Assembly: GCA_014607495.2 (NCBI GenBank)
Contig: CP053170.1
Location: 6,696,001 to 6,760,000, forward strand
Direction: 5' to 3'
Length of the DNA stretch: 64,000 nt
Source: Carposina sasakii
Lineage: Eukaryota; Arthropoda; Insecta; Lepidoptera; Carposinidae
The notes under the pieces were generated by a model. The model had not been told where the DNA came from. It ran no database searches and worked only from the letters and a program-made list of their open reading frames with translations. The translations under genes and the position numbers were made by a program. Each line of letters opens with the position of its first letter. Within the stretch, counting starts at the first letter, position 1. Positions 20,815 to 31,160 of this stretch are shown one piece after another.

Positions 20815-22428
20815 AAGCTCATTAACTTAAAGTTCATTGGCAGAGCTGAGTTCAGAGACCCATAAGCTAAATCTAACATAATATCTAATAGGGTGTATCT
20901 AATTTTATTACCATGCGATCTTTCTGAATAATATCAAACGATAAACTAACCGACGTTGTAATCTATCATGCATTTGCTGGTAGGTTTTGTTGTATAAATA
21001 CAATTTTTATTATTATTTAAGGTATTTTTAAATTAGTTATCCAATTTTTAACACTGCTTTAGCTGTTCTTCAAATAATTATCATGCTTGATTAGCACTGC
21101 AGTTAAAACTACTCTACAAGTATTTTTATATTAAAACAAGTGAACGGACTTCATCCTGCCTACACTTTTCAAATCTTGTTATTTTCCATCCCGTGGGAAT
21201 TTCGACAAATCCTTTAATAACGACAAACAAAATACTCTATATTTTCAGGTACGATCAGCGGTTAAGGCTGTGCTTTAATCCGCCATTCAGAATAAAGCAT
21301 TTTATATGTAATATAAATAAATACAACGCTTCTACTAGTAACAATATACCTTTTCCCATGATATAGAAGAGTTTCTTTTCTCTCTTTTAAGCTCTAGCAC
21401 GTTTTTAACAAGGAAAATAACCACTAGCATCTAAAAAACCTTATGATAAACGTGTCGCAGTGTCACTTTCGTTCTTAATATGTCAAACGTCAACGAGGCG
21501 CCTAATTCGCGAAGAAATGACAGAAAAACTTTAATGAAGTGCGACAAAAGTAACTTTAATGCGGAAACTTGCATCTCATTGTATACTTTAAGCTGTGTTA
21601 TATAAACACTAGCGCCACTCTCTATGGTTAAGGTAAGGTTGTGGATATAGTGTAGCGTTAACGGTTGTCGGCAGCGGGGCGCACGCGTCGATGATCACGA
21701 TCATCGTCATGAATGTTTTGATATGCCTGGAGTCAAAACTCTAAATGCCTGATTGAAGCCAACCGCGAAATTTGGCTATGTAAGTACTCGTATCTGTAAT
21801 AGCCTTAGTTAAACTGAAACAATGTTTTCTTGCTATCAGTGACCCCAAGTGGTATATAAAGAAATATTATGTTGTATCTTCTATACCGATTGTAGCTGTA
21901 TTAATAATGCACGTGTCTAATGCCATCATGCTTGGTAAAACAAATATGATTTTCAAATTGTTATTCTATATATTCGCTATCAGCAGTGTTAATATATTAT
22001 AGCGAATCTTTGCTACATAAATACTCGTCCGACAATGCACATTATTAAACGAGTTTAGTTTCTAACTGGCTTCAAGTGGACATTGGAGTTTGCTATCCAG
22101 TAACATCTATAAACTCACATCACAGATCGTTATCGATCGGTGTTGTATATCGCATGCTATTAGCGGATCATGCGCATGTATTTTGATTAAATACAAGCTA
22201 ATCTCGGTATTGTGAATCGGGGTCGCGATCATAACGGATTTTTTGCAAATTTTTATTTCTAAGCGACGACTGCAAAACATAGCGCCATTTTTATTTTGAC
22301 TGTCTATTGGTTTAGTTTTTGCACGGCTATTTCCAATTTCCCGAAACATTTGTACTACTCGTATATTATGCCACTTAGGCAGAGTGTAAATTTTCCTGTT
22401 CTTTTACTATGGGTCATTATTTTCAGTG
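20815..22428. other. Intron DNA, no gene seen
   Basis: Contains a CpG-bearing spot at 21655-21720 with the small palindrome GATGATCACGATCATC. No splice-supported exon was found. Confidence 0.4.
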
Positions 22429-22429
22429 C

Positions 22430-22605
22430 TTCACTAGAACACATAAGCTGCATCTTTTTCCGTGACTGTCGTTAGAGTCGACTAAGGTATCCATTCCTCT
22501 CAGGTGATAAGCTTGCTAACTTGTCACTGACCACTATCTGTCGCCGCCATCTCGTTTGTGGCTCTGCAGTTCTGGATAACATAGCCGCGTGTATTATGTA
22601 TGTAT
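22430..22605 (+). mobile_element. Family Z repeat beside the Kazal start exon
   Basis: GAACACATAAGCTGCATCTT, GTTAGAGTCGACTAAGGTAT, CTCTCAGGTGATAAGCTTGC and GTTCTGGATAACATAGCCGC. It lies 14 bp beyond the exon's donor site, in the intron. Confidence 0.7.
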
Positions 22606-22618
22606 ATATTTTACTCAC

Positions 22619-22667
22619 CAATAATAACTAATGCCACTCCAGCTGCAAAATGCGATTTGGTCTCCAT
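22619..22667 (-). CDS. Kazal-type protease inhibitor, start exon with signal peptide
   Basis: ATG at 22667 begins METKSHFAAGVALVII and ends with one base (G) before a strong donor GTGAGT at 22618. That single base plus the two opening bases of the exon at 1333 gives GCT (Ala), so the reading continues as [13 protein letters not shown]. The result is a textbook secretory signal: polar start, hydrophobic core FAAGVALVIIAL, short polar region, then the first Kazal cysteines. The match in phase, strand and sense supports one gene despite an intron of about 21 kb. The start is the only in-frame ATG of the exon, and the ATA triplet before it is AT-rich, common for insect starts. A transcript would settle the join. 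Confidence 0.72.
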
Positions 22668-22784
22668 TATTCAAAATTCACTTTTAATTCACACACACAA
22701 AACTTATTGTTTCACTTTTCTACATATATTTCACACAGATATCGTGTGAAATTACAGCTTTTCAGTCGTCCATGTTGCGAGCTT
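22668..22784 (-). other. 5' UTR part of the Kazal start exon, with acceptor and tiny uORF
   Basis: Just upstream on the minus strand TTTATTTCTATTGTTTCAG is an excellent 3' splice site ending at 22785, so at least one non-coding exon lies further right. The UTR contains a short upstream frame ATGGACGACTGA (Met-Asp-Asp-stop) that could dampen translation, and an 8-base self-complementary CACACGAT...GTGTGAAA region. Confidence 0.6.
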
Positions 22785-22889
22785 CTGAAACAATAGAAAT
22801 AAACTTATAATAATAATCTATTTAAAAAAAATTATATTATACATACAGACGAATTGATAATAGTTACATAAAGGGCGCCAAGTGAAACC

Positions 22890-22990
22890 CCTCCGGTTTA
22901 ATGGCACCCTGAACCTAATTGTAATTCTTTAAAAAAAAAAAAAAAAAAAAGAACCTCCTCCTGTTTTTGAAGTCGGTTAAAAATACAGTC
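22890..22990 (-). repeat. End of the AACCGACTTC repeat family, with poly(A) run
   Basis: A run of about 20 A near 22931-22950 is followed by CTCCTCCTGTTTTTGAAGTC and GGTTAA. This is the reverse of the start of the 38427-39390 element. Confidence 0.55.
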
Positions 22991-24770
22991 TCGTGTAGAT
23001 GTAGATATATTTCATATTCTTCATTGAAACTAAACTTATTATTAGCTTGAATAAAATTGTACAAATAGCTTTCAGAGAAATTTATCTATTTTGACCTATG
23101 TATTTATTCAAAGAGGAGATGTAGCGGATATATTCTAGTGAATTCCCAAATCAGCCATATCTCCTTCCGTGCATATCATATGTGTCGATTAGGGAACACA
23201 GCCCCCTAGCATGACCACGCATCGTGGATATCGTATCGTACGATATCGTATCGTCTCTATACAAAATTCAACATGGCGGCTATATTTATAGTATTTTGAC
23301 AGGCTAAATGTCAATAAATCGGTTTATCATAACATGTTTCGCAGGTCATGCTCTATTTTGCCACTAGATTAACAGTCACAACTATTTCAAAATAGAAAAC
23401 AATACATAAAGGTCTTTAATTAGGAAAAATTACAAAAACATTACATGCATCTAAAACTACCTATATTCATTAAACCTATTACTGTCTTTAAACGTGGCTT
23501 AGTGCCATTAAATGGGTAATAAACGATAGAAAATGGCAGTAAAAATAAAGTTCATTGTGAATCACAACGCACTAGTGCCATAAAGATGGTCTAAATGACA
23601 ACTGCGAGTGGTCCTCGTGACTAGGGTTGCCAACCCTACTGTGTTATTATAAAACAGTATATTAGATGTCTGTCTATACAAATTACATACTAGCGGCCGC
23701 CCACGACTTCGTCTGCAGGAGTATTGCAACCATGCGAAGCCGGGGTGGGTCCAGTTATACAACCTTTTTCAACATTAAATAATTCTTCCTCTTAATTCCC
23801 TCTATCTTTTAAAATAAGCGCATTGAAATCCGTAAGCAAAGGGACAGACAACGGGAAACGACTTTGTTTTGTAATGCTTTGTCATGACTGACGGATCAAC
23901 GCACAATCCAAAACGCTGATCATAGACATTTAAAACTTGGAGGGAGGGTGTGATTTTTGTCTAACGAAAGGATTTTCTGAAATCCCCATGGGAACGGAAG
24001 TAAGCGGGATTTTTAAAATTTACGCGGATGTAGTAGTTACGGGCGTCTAGATACCTACCTACTAGTAATTATAGGATATTTACAAAGTCGCTAAAATCAA
24101 ATTCTATTAGGTACCTACTTATCTGGTCATAGCGGAATACGTCCATAATATTGTAAAAAATATATATACATAGATATTTGGTCAAAAAAAAAGATGGCAA
24201 CCCTAATCGTGACACAGACCGCACAACTTTCAAGGTTAGCACTGACCAAGTGACTTACTTAAGCTTTAGTTTCACAGGGTAGCGGTGCCGTCATATAGCG
24301 GCCATACGAAAAACCCTCTTTACGATTATTTGAAAAATTCCTTCACGACTAATGTACAGCTTAGATTTCTTAGGTTAGCAGACGTAATAAAAAACGCTCC
24401 AGCGACGTCATCCATCTCTGCATTGCGACCGCTAAATTACGGCACCTTAGGAGCTTTATCGACTCATCGGTGGTACTCAGAGACAGGCTACCCCTAAGAA
24501 AAGTTTCTAAAAAGTTACATCTCAGAATTTATCTTTCTGTCTAACGAAAGCTATGCGTCTAAAAGTAAAATGTGGAAGCGAAGCGAATGTAGCGATCCTG
24601 TGCTGTGGAAATATAACTACACCGGCCAGGATCAATTCCAGTAATTTGATTTAGCGTAACTGCTACTGAAACGCTGTACGATAAGAGTGATTGTCTTGTG
24701 CTTTTCTAAAATTCAATCAGTACTATAACAGCTTTTAACAGGTGTACGTTTGGCTGTAAAAAGTAGTATT
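22991..24770. other. Mixed repeat debris
   Basis: A Z fragment lies at 23110-23200 and a 21-bp palindrome at 23228-23248 (GATATCGTA-TCG-TACGATATC). A reversed Helitron-like end (TACTAGCGGCCGCCCACGAC) is near 23690. GAAATCCCCATGGGAACGGA near 23980 is typical Helitron interior. A CpG-rich 70-codon frame at 24285-24497 is unrecognised and probably belongs to a repeat. Confidence 0.45.
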
Positions 24771-24774
24771 TTTC

Positions 24775-25375
24775 ATGCATTTCGTAAGAGTCGACTAAGG
24801 AACTTAGGGGCGTTCTCTCAGGCGACGAGCTAGCAACTTGTCACTGATCTTTTACACGACCCGCTATGTAATATCGGGGCTATGTAATATACTGGGTGTA
24901 AAAAGACAACTTTGTTCTTTTAATACCTCGTATTCTTTGTAATATCACGATCATTTATTTCTATGGAAGCAGCCCTGGGAAACCACGGGTTTCCAAGATA
25001 TTGAGATCCAAAGTTACATTAATATTATCATTTTTTTTTCACATAAATCCATCTGAAATCGGTTAACAAACATTTTTTACAAAGATACCATGTCAAAATG
25101 TTATAATGTTAGTTTTGTAGGTACATTTGTACTTTGCGCATCAAACGAACACATTGCTTGCAATAAAATGACAGTATTTTTTCGTATTTTTTTTGTCGAT
25201 TCCCAGGGTTGGTTCCATAGAAGAAAATGATCGTAACCTTACAAAGAATACGAGGTATTAAAAAAAAATTATTGTCTTATTACACTCTGTATATTAAACG
25301 TGGCTGTAGAATCTCCTACAAGATATTGCAGTTCTACCTACCCCGATTTGGGAACACAGCCGTGGCTTAATTAGA
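24775..25375 (+). mobile_element. Family Z repeat split by M3
   Basis: Left part: GTAAGAGTCGACTAAGGAAC, CTCTCAGGCGACGAGCTAGC, CCGCTATG. Right part from 25292: TTAAACGTGGCTGTAGAATC, CGATTTGGGAACACAGCCGT. In intact Z the sequence is CGCTATG|CTAAACGTGG, so M3 landed there. Confidence 0.75.
24890..25291. mobile_element. M3 MITE, nested in Z
   Basis: Ends TACTGGGTGTAAAAAGACAA and TGTCTTATTACACTCTGTA. Inverted inner arms are AATACCTCGTATTCTTTGTA versus TTACAAAGAATACGAGGTAT, and TCATTTATTTCTATGGAAGC versus GGTTCCATAGAAGAAAATGA. Length is about 400 bp; the sister copy is at 61543. Confidence 0.8.
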
Positions 25376-25395
25376 CAAGCTATATATTATGTTAC

Positions 25396-25665
25396 TATCT
25401 TCTATGCTGCTCTGGGAGTGAAAAAAAAAAGTATTATACTACAGCAGCTTCTCTTCCCGGGCACACTGTACAAGTCAGTAGAGGGACAAGAGGGTCTTGG
25501 TGTTTTGTAGGCGACGGGCTGACCACCAGTCACTACTAACCGAACTTGTACATCTCAACTATACCCTCAAAATTGGTCAGAAGTGGCACCATATGGTTCA
25601 ATCCGTCCTTGGTGCTCTGCCTACCCCGAAAGGGATAAAGGCGTGATTTTATGTATGTATAGGTA
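25396..25665 (-). mobile_element. Family P repeat
   Basis: Reversed P: TATGCTGCTCTGGGAGTGAA, CAGCTTCTCTTCCCGGGCAC, GTAGGCGACGGGCTGACCAC, TCAGAAGTGGCACCATATGG and CGAAAGGGATAAAGGCGTGA. Confidence 0.8.
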
Positions 25666-25679
25666 TATATGTTACTCCG

Positions 25680-25780
25680 CTATGTTAAACGTGATTATAG
25701 GATCTCCTTCGTTATCTTAGAATCTCTTTCGTGATTCTGCTGTTCTAGGAGCAGCCGTGTGTACTTACTACCAATATAAA
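25680..25780 (+). mobile_element. Family Z, 3' fragment with a small internal repeat
   Basis: CTATGTTAAACGTGATTATA, then GGATCTCCTTCGTTATCTTA and a near repeat GAATCTCTTTCGTGATTCTG, then GCAGCCGTGTGTAC. Confidence 0.5.
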
Positions 25781-25794
25781 GTATCAATGATTCT

Positions 25795-26067
25795 AGAGCC
25801 AAGTTACTTATCGTAACTTAGCCTATATGTTAAGTGGGACCTCTCACAATATATTCCTGAAAACTGCATCGAAATCGGTTCAGCCGTTTCTGAGATTAGA
25901 GTGCACAAACGCACAGACAAACAGACAAACCGACAAACAGATAAAAATTCCAAAAATCACCGTTTTGGGTTCTATTGCGTTGATAAAAGTCTCCTATAAT
26001 ATTTTTTCTCATATATCATCCATGTATAGACAGCGATCCGTTACATTTTTATTATATGTATAGATTA
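25795..26067 (-). mobile_element. Q Helitron-like element, truncated
   Basis: GCCTATATGTTAAGTGGGAC, ATATATTCCTGAAAACTGCA, TCGAAATCGGTTCAGCCGTT, repeated ACAGACAAAC units and GACAGCGATCCGTTACATTT. Same order as 39716-40042. The CTAG-bearing end is missing. The 78-codon frame across it is this repeat. Confidence 0.7.
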
Positions 26068-26427
26068 ATATGAAGAATTCCGACTTTCTCCAGGGTCTTT
26101 CACATAGTTATGCCCGACCTAGGCTTTGTAGGTCATCTTGTAGTCTGTTGTCCAGTCTAGACTTCGAGGAGAGCTTTGTTAGATATTTATGATATCATTT
26201 TCCGTAGGTATCTAACTATACCTATAAATTATAGGGTGCACTGAAGTTGATAAACTTGGTACTAAGTGAATAAAATGCATGACAAAAACTTAGCCATAAA
26301 GAGAATTAAAAAATCATATTTAGATATTTACGTAATTTTTTAATTATTTCGGAAGATTTTACCTTATTATCTGCCTTACTAAATAAAACATTACATGATT
26401 GGAGAAGATATTCCTAAAAACTTATAT

Positions 26428-26750
26428 GCTGCTCTGGGAGTGAAGAAAAAAACGTATAATACTACAGCTGTTTCTCTTCCCGGGCATACTGTGCAAGTCA
26501 GTAGAGGGACAAGAGGATTTTGGTATTTTGTAGGCGATGGGCTGACCACCTGTCACTACTAATCGAACTTGTACATCCCAACTATACCCTCAAAATTGGT
26601 CAGAAGTGGCACCATGTGGTTTCCAAAATATTATTCTATCGGCCGTGTAGCAAGATTTTTTTTGGTGCTGTGCCTACCCCGCAATAAAAAAATCATCATT
26701 TAAGGGATAAGGTACCCTTCGTAAGGGTTACCTGTATATTCCTAAAAAGT
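26428..26750 (-). mobile_element. Family P repeat with interleaved M1 pieces
   Basis: Normal reversed P to GGCACCATGTGGTT. After that, P pieces (TTCTATCGGCC; GGTGCTGTGCCTACCCCG; AAGGGATAAGG) alternate with M1 pieces (TCCAAAATATTA; GTGTAGCAAGATTTTTTT; CAATAAAAAAATCATC; TACCCTTCGTAAGGGT; CCTGTATA). Both series keep their own normal order. Confidence 0.7.
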
Positions 26751-26759
26751 CGCAACTTT

Positions 26760-27300
26760 TTGTGATATAAGATACTTATTATACTTTGATGAGCAAATAG
26801 CCAAATATTTTTCTCAAATAGTCTCAAAAATAATAGTCATTACAGTAGGTATGAAATACCGTTAAATAATTCATTTGACAGTCTGCAGTTAGTGATATAT
26901 TTGTCTGAGGTAATTAATAATGAATATTGTTGACTTATGTGCAACGGTAATGTTCACGTATCAACTTGCGAATTCGTGATATTTACCTTTCGTCAATCAA
27001 TGCAGTTATTAACTACAAGGTGTACATAGGTATAAATGGCATATATGAGTATCTGATCACAGGATTTGAGACACAAATTCAAATAATTGTTTTTCAGGAT
27101 TGTATGAACAAAATATTTGTGAGATGTGATTGTTTTCGACCCCTGTACATAGCAATTCACGTAACAAACGTAGGCTTACACTTAATGTGGGTGCGGGGTC
27201 TCCTTAGTGAACTTAACATTTCTGGCAACCCCGTTGGGAACACAGTCGTGTATATGTTTATAAATAATTGTTTATTTAAATACTTCTAAGACCTACAGTA
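26760..27300. other. AT-rich DNA with small M2-like and Z-like scraps
   Basis: GGATTTGAGACACAAATTC with TTTTTCAGGATTGTATGAAC near 27060-27110 recalls the M2 interior. GGCAACCCCGTTGGGAACAC near 27225 is a Z end. The 107-codon frame 26966-27289 spans these scraps and is not credited as a gene. Confidence 0.45.
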
Positions 27301-27304
27301 CATA

Positions 27305-27568
27305 CAAAGATCACCGACATAGCTCAACGGCCCAGCAAGCTGAAGTGGCAATGGGCAGGGCACAAAGCTCGAAGAACTGATGGCCGATGGAGTCGGAAAG
27401 TTCTAGAGTGGATATCACGTATCGGCAAACGCAGGGTGGGAAGGTCACCCGCGAGGTGGACGGACGACCTGAACGGGCGTCGGTTGGATGCAGGCTTTTT
27501 CCGACCGGTCGGAGTGGAGGTTGTTGGGGGAGGCCTATGTCCAACAGTGGACTTCTCAGGGCTGTAAA
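27305..27568 (+). mobile_element. RTE-like non-LTR retrotransposon, 3' end
   Basis: Reads as the C terminus of RTE ORF2: KLKWQWAGH, RRTDGRWSRKVLEW, GKRRVGRSPARWTDDL. A frameshift comes before GCGTCGGTTGGATGCAGG and GGGGGAGGCCTATGTCCAAC. It is 5'-truncated; the GAT tail is lost. Confidence 0.8.
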
Positions 27569-27799
27569 TAAAAAGACCTGCAGAATTGCACAACTGGTTC
27601 CCCAATCTTGATAAAGTCTAGTTCGTTTTATTAACATTTACTTATTATTCCTAAGGTATCCTTAAGATTGTAGAAAATTGCAGTTTAGTGAATTCGGTCA
27701 GGTGTATGCGAAATGCCTTCGAAACTGGAAAGTTTTCGAGACGTGAGAGGATTTAAAACTGGTTGCATACCAAATAGATGTAAACATAAAAGAGGAACA

Positions 27800-28085
27800 G
27801 AGATTATGCGATGCTCAAAGTAGAACTCGAGGAATTAACCTGTAGAAATGCTACATGAGACTTCAATTGAGACCAGCAGATCGAATCCGCAAACGGAACT
27901 AGATCGGCCACTGAAGGAACGCTAACCGAATACCAAGGTAGACCCTAGAATCCCCAAGGAATGCATGGCTGGCCTAAACAGACCTGGCGGCAGACTATCA
28001 ACCCCGTGGGGAAGTCCTGAAGCAAAAGCTCGAAGCGGGATGGCAGCGAACTAATAGAGGATCTCTGCCCCATCTTGCAAATTAA
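27800..28085 (+). mobile_element. Non-LTR retrotransposon C-terminal fragment
   Basis: The frame around 27966-28080 gives WPKQTWRQTI, a stop, then ELIEDLCPI, which resembles the RPK.TWRRT...LCP ending of many insect LINE polyproteins. It is degraded by stops. Upstream to 27800 the sequence is GC-richer than the flanks and probably belongs to the same element. Confidence 0.5.
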
Positions 28086-28099
28086 CATACATTCGATCT

Positions 28100-28588
28100 T
28101 GCTTATTTGACGTTCATTGAAACATAATATTACGGTCGTCTGGTTCACGCATTTACCACTACTAGGTATTTGCAATCGGGATACCTACTTACATCCGATA
28201 CTTTGTAATAAAAAATCATATAAGTATCTAGCAATTATAAGCGCTAAGGCGAGCTTATATAGCACACATTATATGTTGACCCGTCACAGCTTTAGCCATT
28301 ATAATTATCTCTCTTCTTAGCAAGTAGGCTGAGAGAAAACTGTATACAATAGAGGTTTATATCCACTATATAAGACTAATTATATTTAATTACTACACGA
28401 AAGTCAATGAATAGTGAAACCGTTTAGAGGTGCAAAGAACCAGGCAGAGAATAAATAAGTACGGTGTGCAAAATATATGAGCATGTATAGTTTGCAAAAA
28501 AAAAAAACATTTTTCTTCAATTTTCTATGCGGGACTTCACTGGACTACAATGCTTATCGTTAAATTCACTATGGGTGCGCCCACCACC
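28100..28588. other. No recognisable feature
   Basis: AT-rich with an 11-A run near 28497. No repeat match within the window. Confidence 0.4.
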
Positions 28589-28589
28589 G

Positions 28590-28795
28590 AGCCCTACACG
28601 CTCCACTGACCCTCAGATCTGATAACTCATAACTGCGAAAACAAGCACTTGCACTACCTACAATCACCACAAGAAACCAAATCCGAGAACCTACTCGTAG
28701 CATGCAAGATAATACATCGAACTATTCCGAAATCAAAAACTAGATATGTTTCGCCAACACCCGTGGCATCTTCAGGATTATAGAAATGAGTAAAA
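28590..28795 (-). mobile_element. Family H repeat (copy 2)
   Basis: CTCCACTGACCCTCAGATCT, ACTCATAACTGCGAAAACAA, GCATGCAAGATAATACATCG and GTGGCATCTTCAGGATTATA. Truncated on the right just past the ribozyme-like motif, where a Z fragment abuts. Confidence 0.7.
28742..28781 (-). ncRNA. Hammerhead-like motif (H copy 2, stem I broken)
   Basis: Minus strand: ATAATC, CTGAAGA, T, GCCA-CGGGTGT-TGGC, GAAAC, ATAT. The core and GAAAC are consensus, but the segment for the 3' sides of stems III and I (GTAGATTATTAAT in copy 1) is deleted, so it cannot self-cleave alone. Confidence 0.4.
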
Positions 28796-28862
28796 GTCGA
28801 CTAAGGAACGAAAGAGTCTCTCAGGCGATGAGATAGCAACTTGATACTGATCCTTTACATTT
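28793..28862 (+). mobile_element. Family Z fragment
   Basis: AGTCGACTAAGGAACGAAAG, CTCTCAGGCGATGAGATAGC and AACTTGATACTGATCC. Confidence 0.6.
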
Positions 28863-28864
28863 GG

Positions 28865-30112
28865 CCTCAAAATAAGAACTTTGTTTAGCGGTATTAAAAT
28901 GATTTTCAAAAGTTTGACAAAATTTTCAAAGTGAGAAAAACACAGAGAATTCAATTGCATGTATTTATCACATAGTCAAACTCTACAATTTAATTGTTCT
29001 TTCCTATCTAAATTTTTTCGTCACGTCGAAATTGAAAGTACACTAAATAGGCACGCGAGTAATCCGTCCAATTATAATTGTAAATTCGGACAACCAATTA
29101 CACCTAAGTAGAATACAGTGGAATTAATGAACGAGCTAATGAGTTTTTTGCTGGCATTTTGCAGATGTTTGGTCTATTTTAAATATACCCACGCTTTGAG
29201 TGTAAAAAGTATATTATACGCAAAAGATATTCTAGAACAGTATAGTCTTTCCACACGATACAATCTAATTTGCCAATCTGACTGTAAGAAATATAGAAAG
29301 TAACATATAAAAAATAACAATCGACTTTTCATTAATTCATTGTCAAATTGTATGTAAAATTGCATCAGAGAAAGGGATATTATGTTTGTCCAGGTTTGCT
29401 TCTATCGGTTTCAACTCAGGACTTTGTGCCTCGTCTATGCCACATAGATTATTGCTCTAATCATCATTAGCTATAAACTATACGAGTAATTGTAATGTAT
29501 AAAATTAACCTCATTTTAGTTTATAGTGAAGAGAAATTTATAACGTATAGGCCAATTTAGTCCAGAATACTTGCGAATTCTCTCAACTTTCTTCCCGTCA
29601 TTTAGCTGAATGTCTAGCAAAGTACTAGGGTATCATAAAATCTAAGAGGTCGTCTCGACCAGCCTTGAAGGGGCGTGACCTGTGACCCGGAAGGCTGCGG
29701 ATGAAAGTTGAACCAGACAATGCACTTTCTCGACTCCTATGCGGGCCTGGTACTTAGGGCTTGGTATTTACTTGGTCACGACTTGGATAAAACTAGTTTT
29801 TTGTAACTTGATTAGGTGGTAGAAACCTAAATCTTTGTTGGAGGTCCACAGTCAATGCAAAATTTATTACCAATATCAATTTTTTCTATCGTTTTGGGTT
29901 AATGCGTCGTAATATTTATCACCACTGAAACGTACTTTTAATAATTACATTAATTACAATACTTATCGAATTTATATGAAAATAATGACGCTATAAGAAG
30001 TTTCATTTACCGGAACCCATCGCTACACTACTCACTCAGGTCTTTTACTCGTACTATTTATTTCAACATTCCCTGGGCCCACTCAAACACACACAGAAAA
30101 TTTTATCAAAAT
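28865..30112. other. No firm feature
   Basis: AT-rich. Around 29640-29780 a GC-richer stretch (CTTGAAGGGGCGTGACCTGT, GACCCGGAAGGCTGCGGATG) may be decayed retrotransposon but could not be assigned. Confidence 0.35.
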
Positions 30113-30116
30113 TGAT

Positions 30117-30428
30117 TCAGCCAGATGGCTGAATGATTTCAGTTTTAGCGAGGTGGGCTCTAGCTATTCGTTTTGATATAAATAGATTAGCTTCATCATA
30201 GTTCACAGCCTCTTCGCTCAGCTGACCGACAAGCCTAAAAACTTTGACCGACAAGCTTAAAAACTTTTTGTCCCATCGCAAAAACTCAACCATTGTCCGC
30301 CAATTTGTCGGCATTTTCTTGTAATATATTAAATAAGATTTGTTTAAACCGTTAACCGTGTTGCGATTTTTTACGATAAGCACCAAAACGTTATTCAATT
30401 CGCGAAACACGTTTTTGTGGAACGCCAA
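30117..30428 (-). other. Unidentified 103-codon open frame
   Basis: The minus frame has ordinary amino-acid composition (local text WRTMVEFLRWDKKFLSLSVK and AHLAKTEII). It contains a small duplication: AAGTTTTTAAGCTTGTCGGT is followed by AAGTTTTTAGGCTTGTCGGT, encoding KKFLSLSVKVFRLVG. A second minus frame runs at 30391-30579 in another phase. The plus strand reads GTTAAGTTTGTAAAAATGTG, so a promoter cannot be placed. No family recognised; it may be part of an uncatalogued mobile element. Confidence 0.2.
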
Positions 30429-30924
30429 CGTGTTGATAGCCGTGCAAAGATATTTCCGCGGTTTGCCGCGGCGCTGCTTTGTATGTCGTTCGCTGTACGC
30501 TTTCTTTTCCTTGAGTTATATTTAGTGTCGTCGTTTTTGCTTTTGTGTTAAGTTTGTAAAAATGTGTGTCAGTTAACATGACGGATTAGTTGAACCACGT
30601 TATTTATAAGTTTAGTTTTAGCGCCGACATTGAGTGAAGGGACATATTAAGTTGTTGAACCAAGTCCAAGTTCTGACGACATGGACAGTTACTTTAACAA
30701 ATGGTTTGCAGTTTTAACAATATTAAGAATATTACCTATTTATATAAATAACGTTATTTTTTTTAAACTACGTCCACGTAAACTTAGGTACTTGCTTTAG
30801 AATTCCCATTTTTTTGTTCCATACAAATTTCAAGAAATCCTCTCTTGTAGATTGCCTACGTTGCACAAAGAGTAGACCTAGCCTCTAAATTTTTGGTCTA
30901 TAAAACCACGGTATAGGCTGTGTG

Positions 30925-31160
30925 TTGATCAGGACCATGCAATTCAGCGACTGCGCATGCGTGAATTTGATAGATAGTACGAAAGGCAACAGCATACAAA
31001 AATCAGTAATTCCACATTACCATATCAGTAGAAGAATGGGAGTTTGTTTTGATAGGCTTATGAGCGAGTATAATATTATATTCTCAAAATATTTCATTCT
31101 CGGAATATTAGATATACTATCATAACTTACATTCTCAAATAATTATATTATTGACAGTCG
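30925..31160 (+). repeat. About 240-bp repeat, forward partner of 13570-13830
   Basis: CATGCAATTCAGCGACTGCG, CATGCGTGAATTTGATAGAT, AGTACGAAAGGCAACAGCAT, GAAGAATGGGAGTTTGTTTT, GATAGGCTTATGAG and TTGACAGTCGTCGGCGAGGT. A 67-codon frame lies over it by chance. Confidence 0.7.

Noticed and set aside
25827..26063. 78-codon frame and its twin at 39801-40037
   Set aside because: Both are the same reading of the Q Helitron-like element, including the ACAGACAAAC tandem run.
26966..27289. 107-codon frame
   Set aside because: Covers M2-like and Z-like scraps with no splice, start or family support.
27311..27637. 108-codon minus-strand frame
   Set aside because: It is the antisense shadow of an RTE-like C terminus coded on the plus strand.
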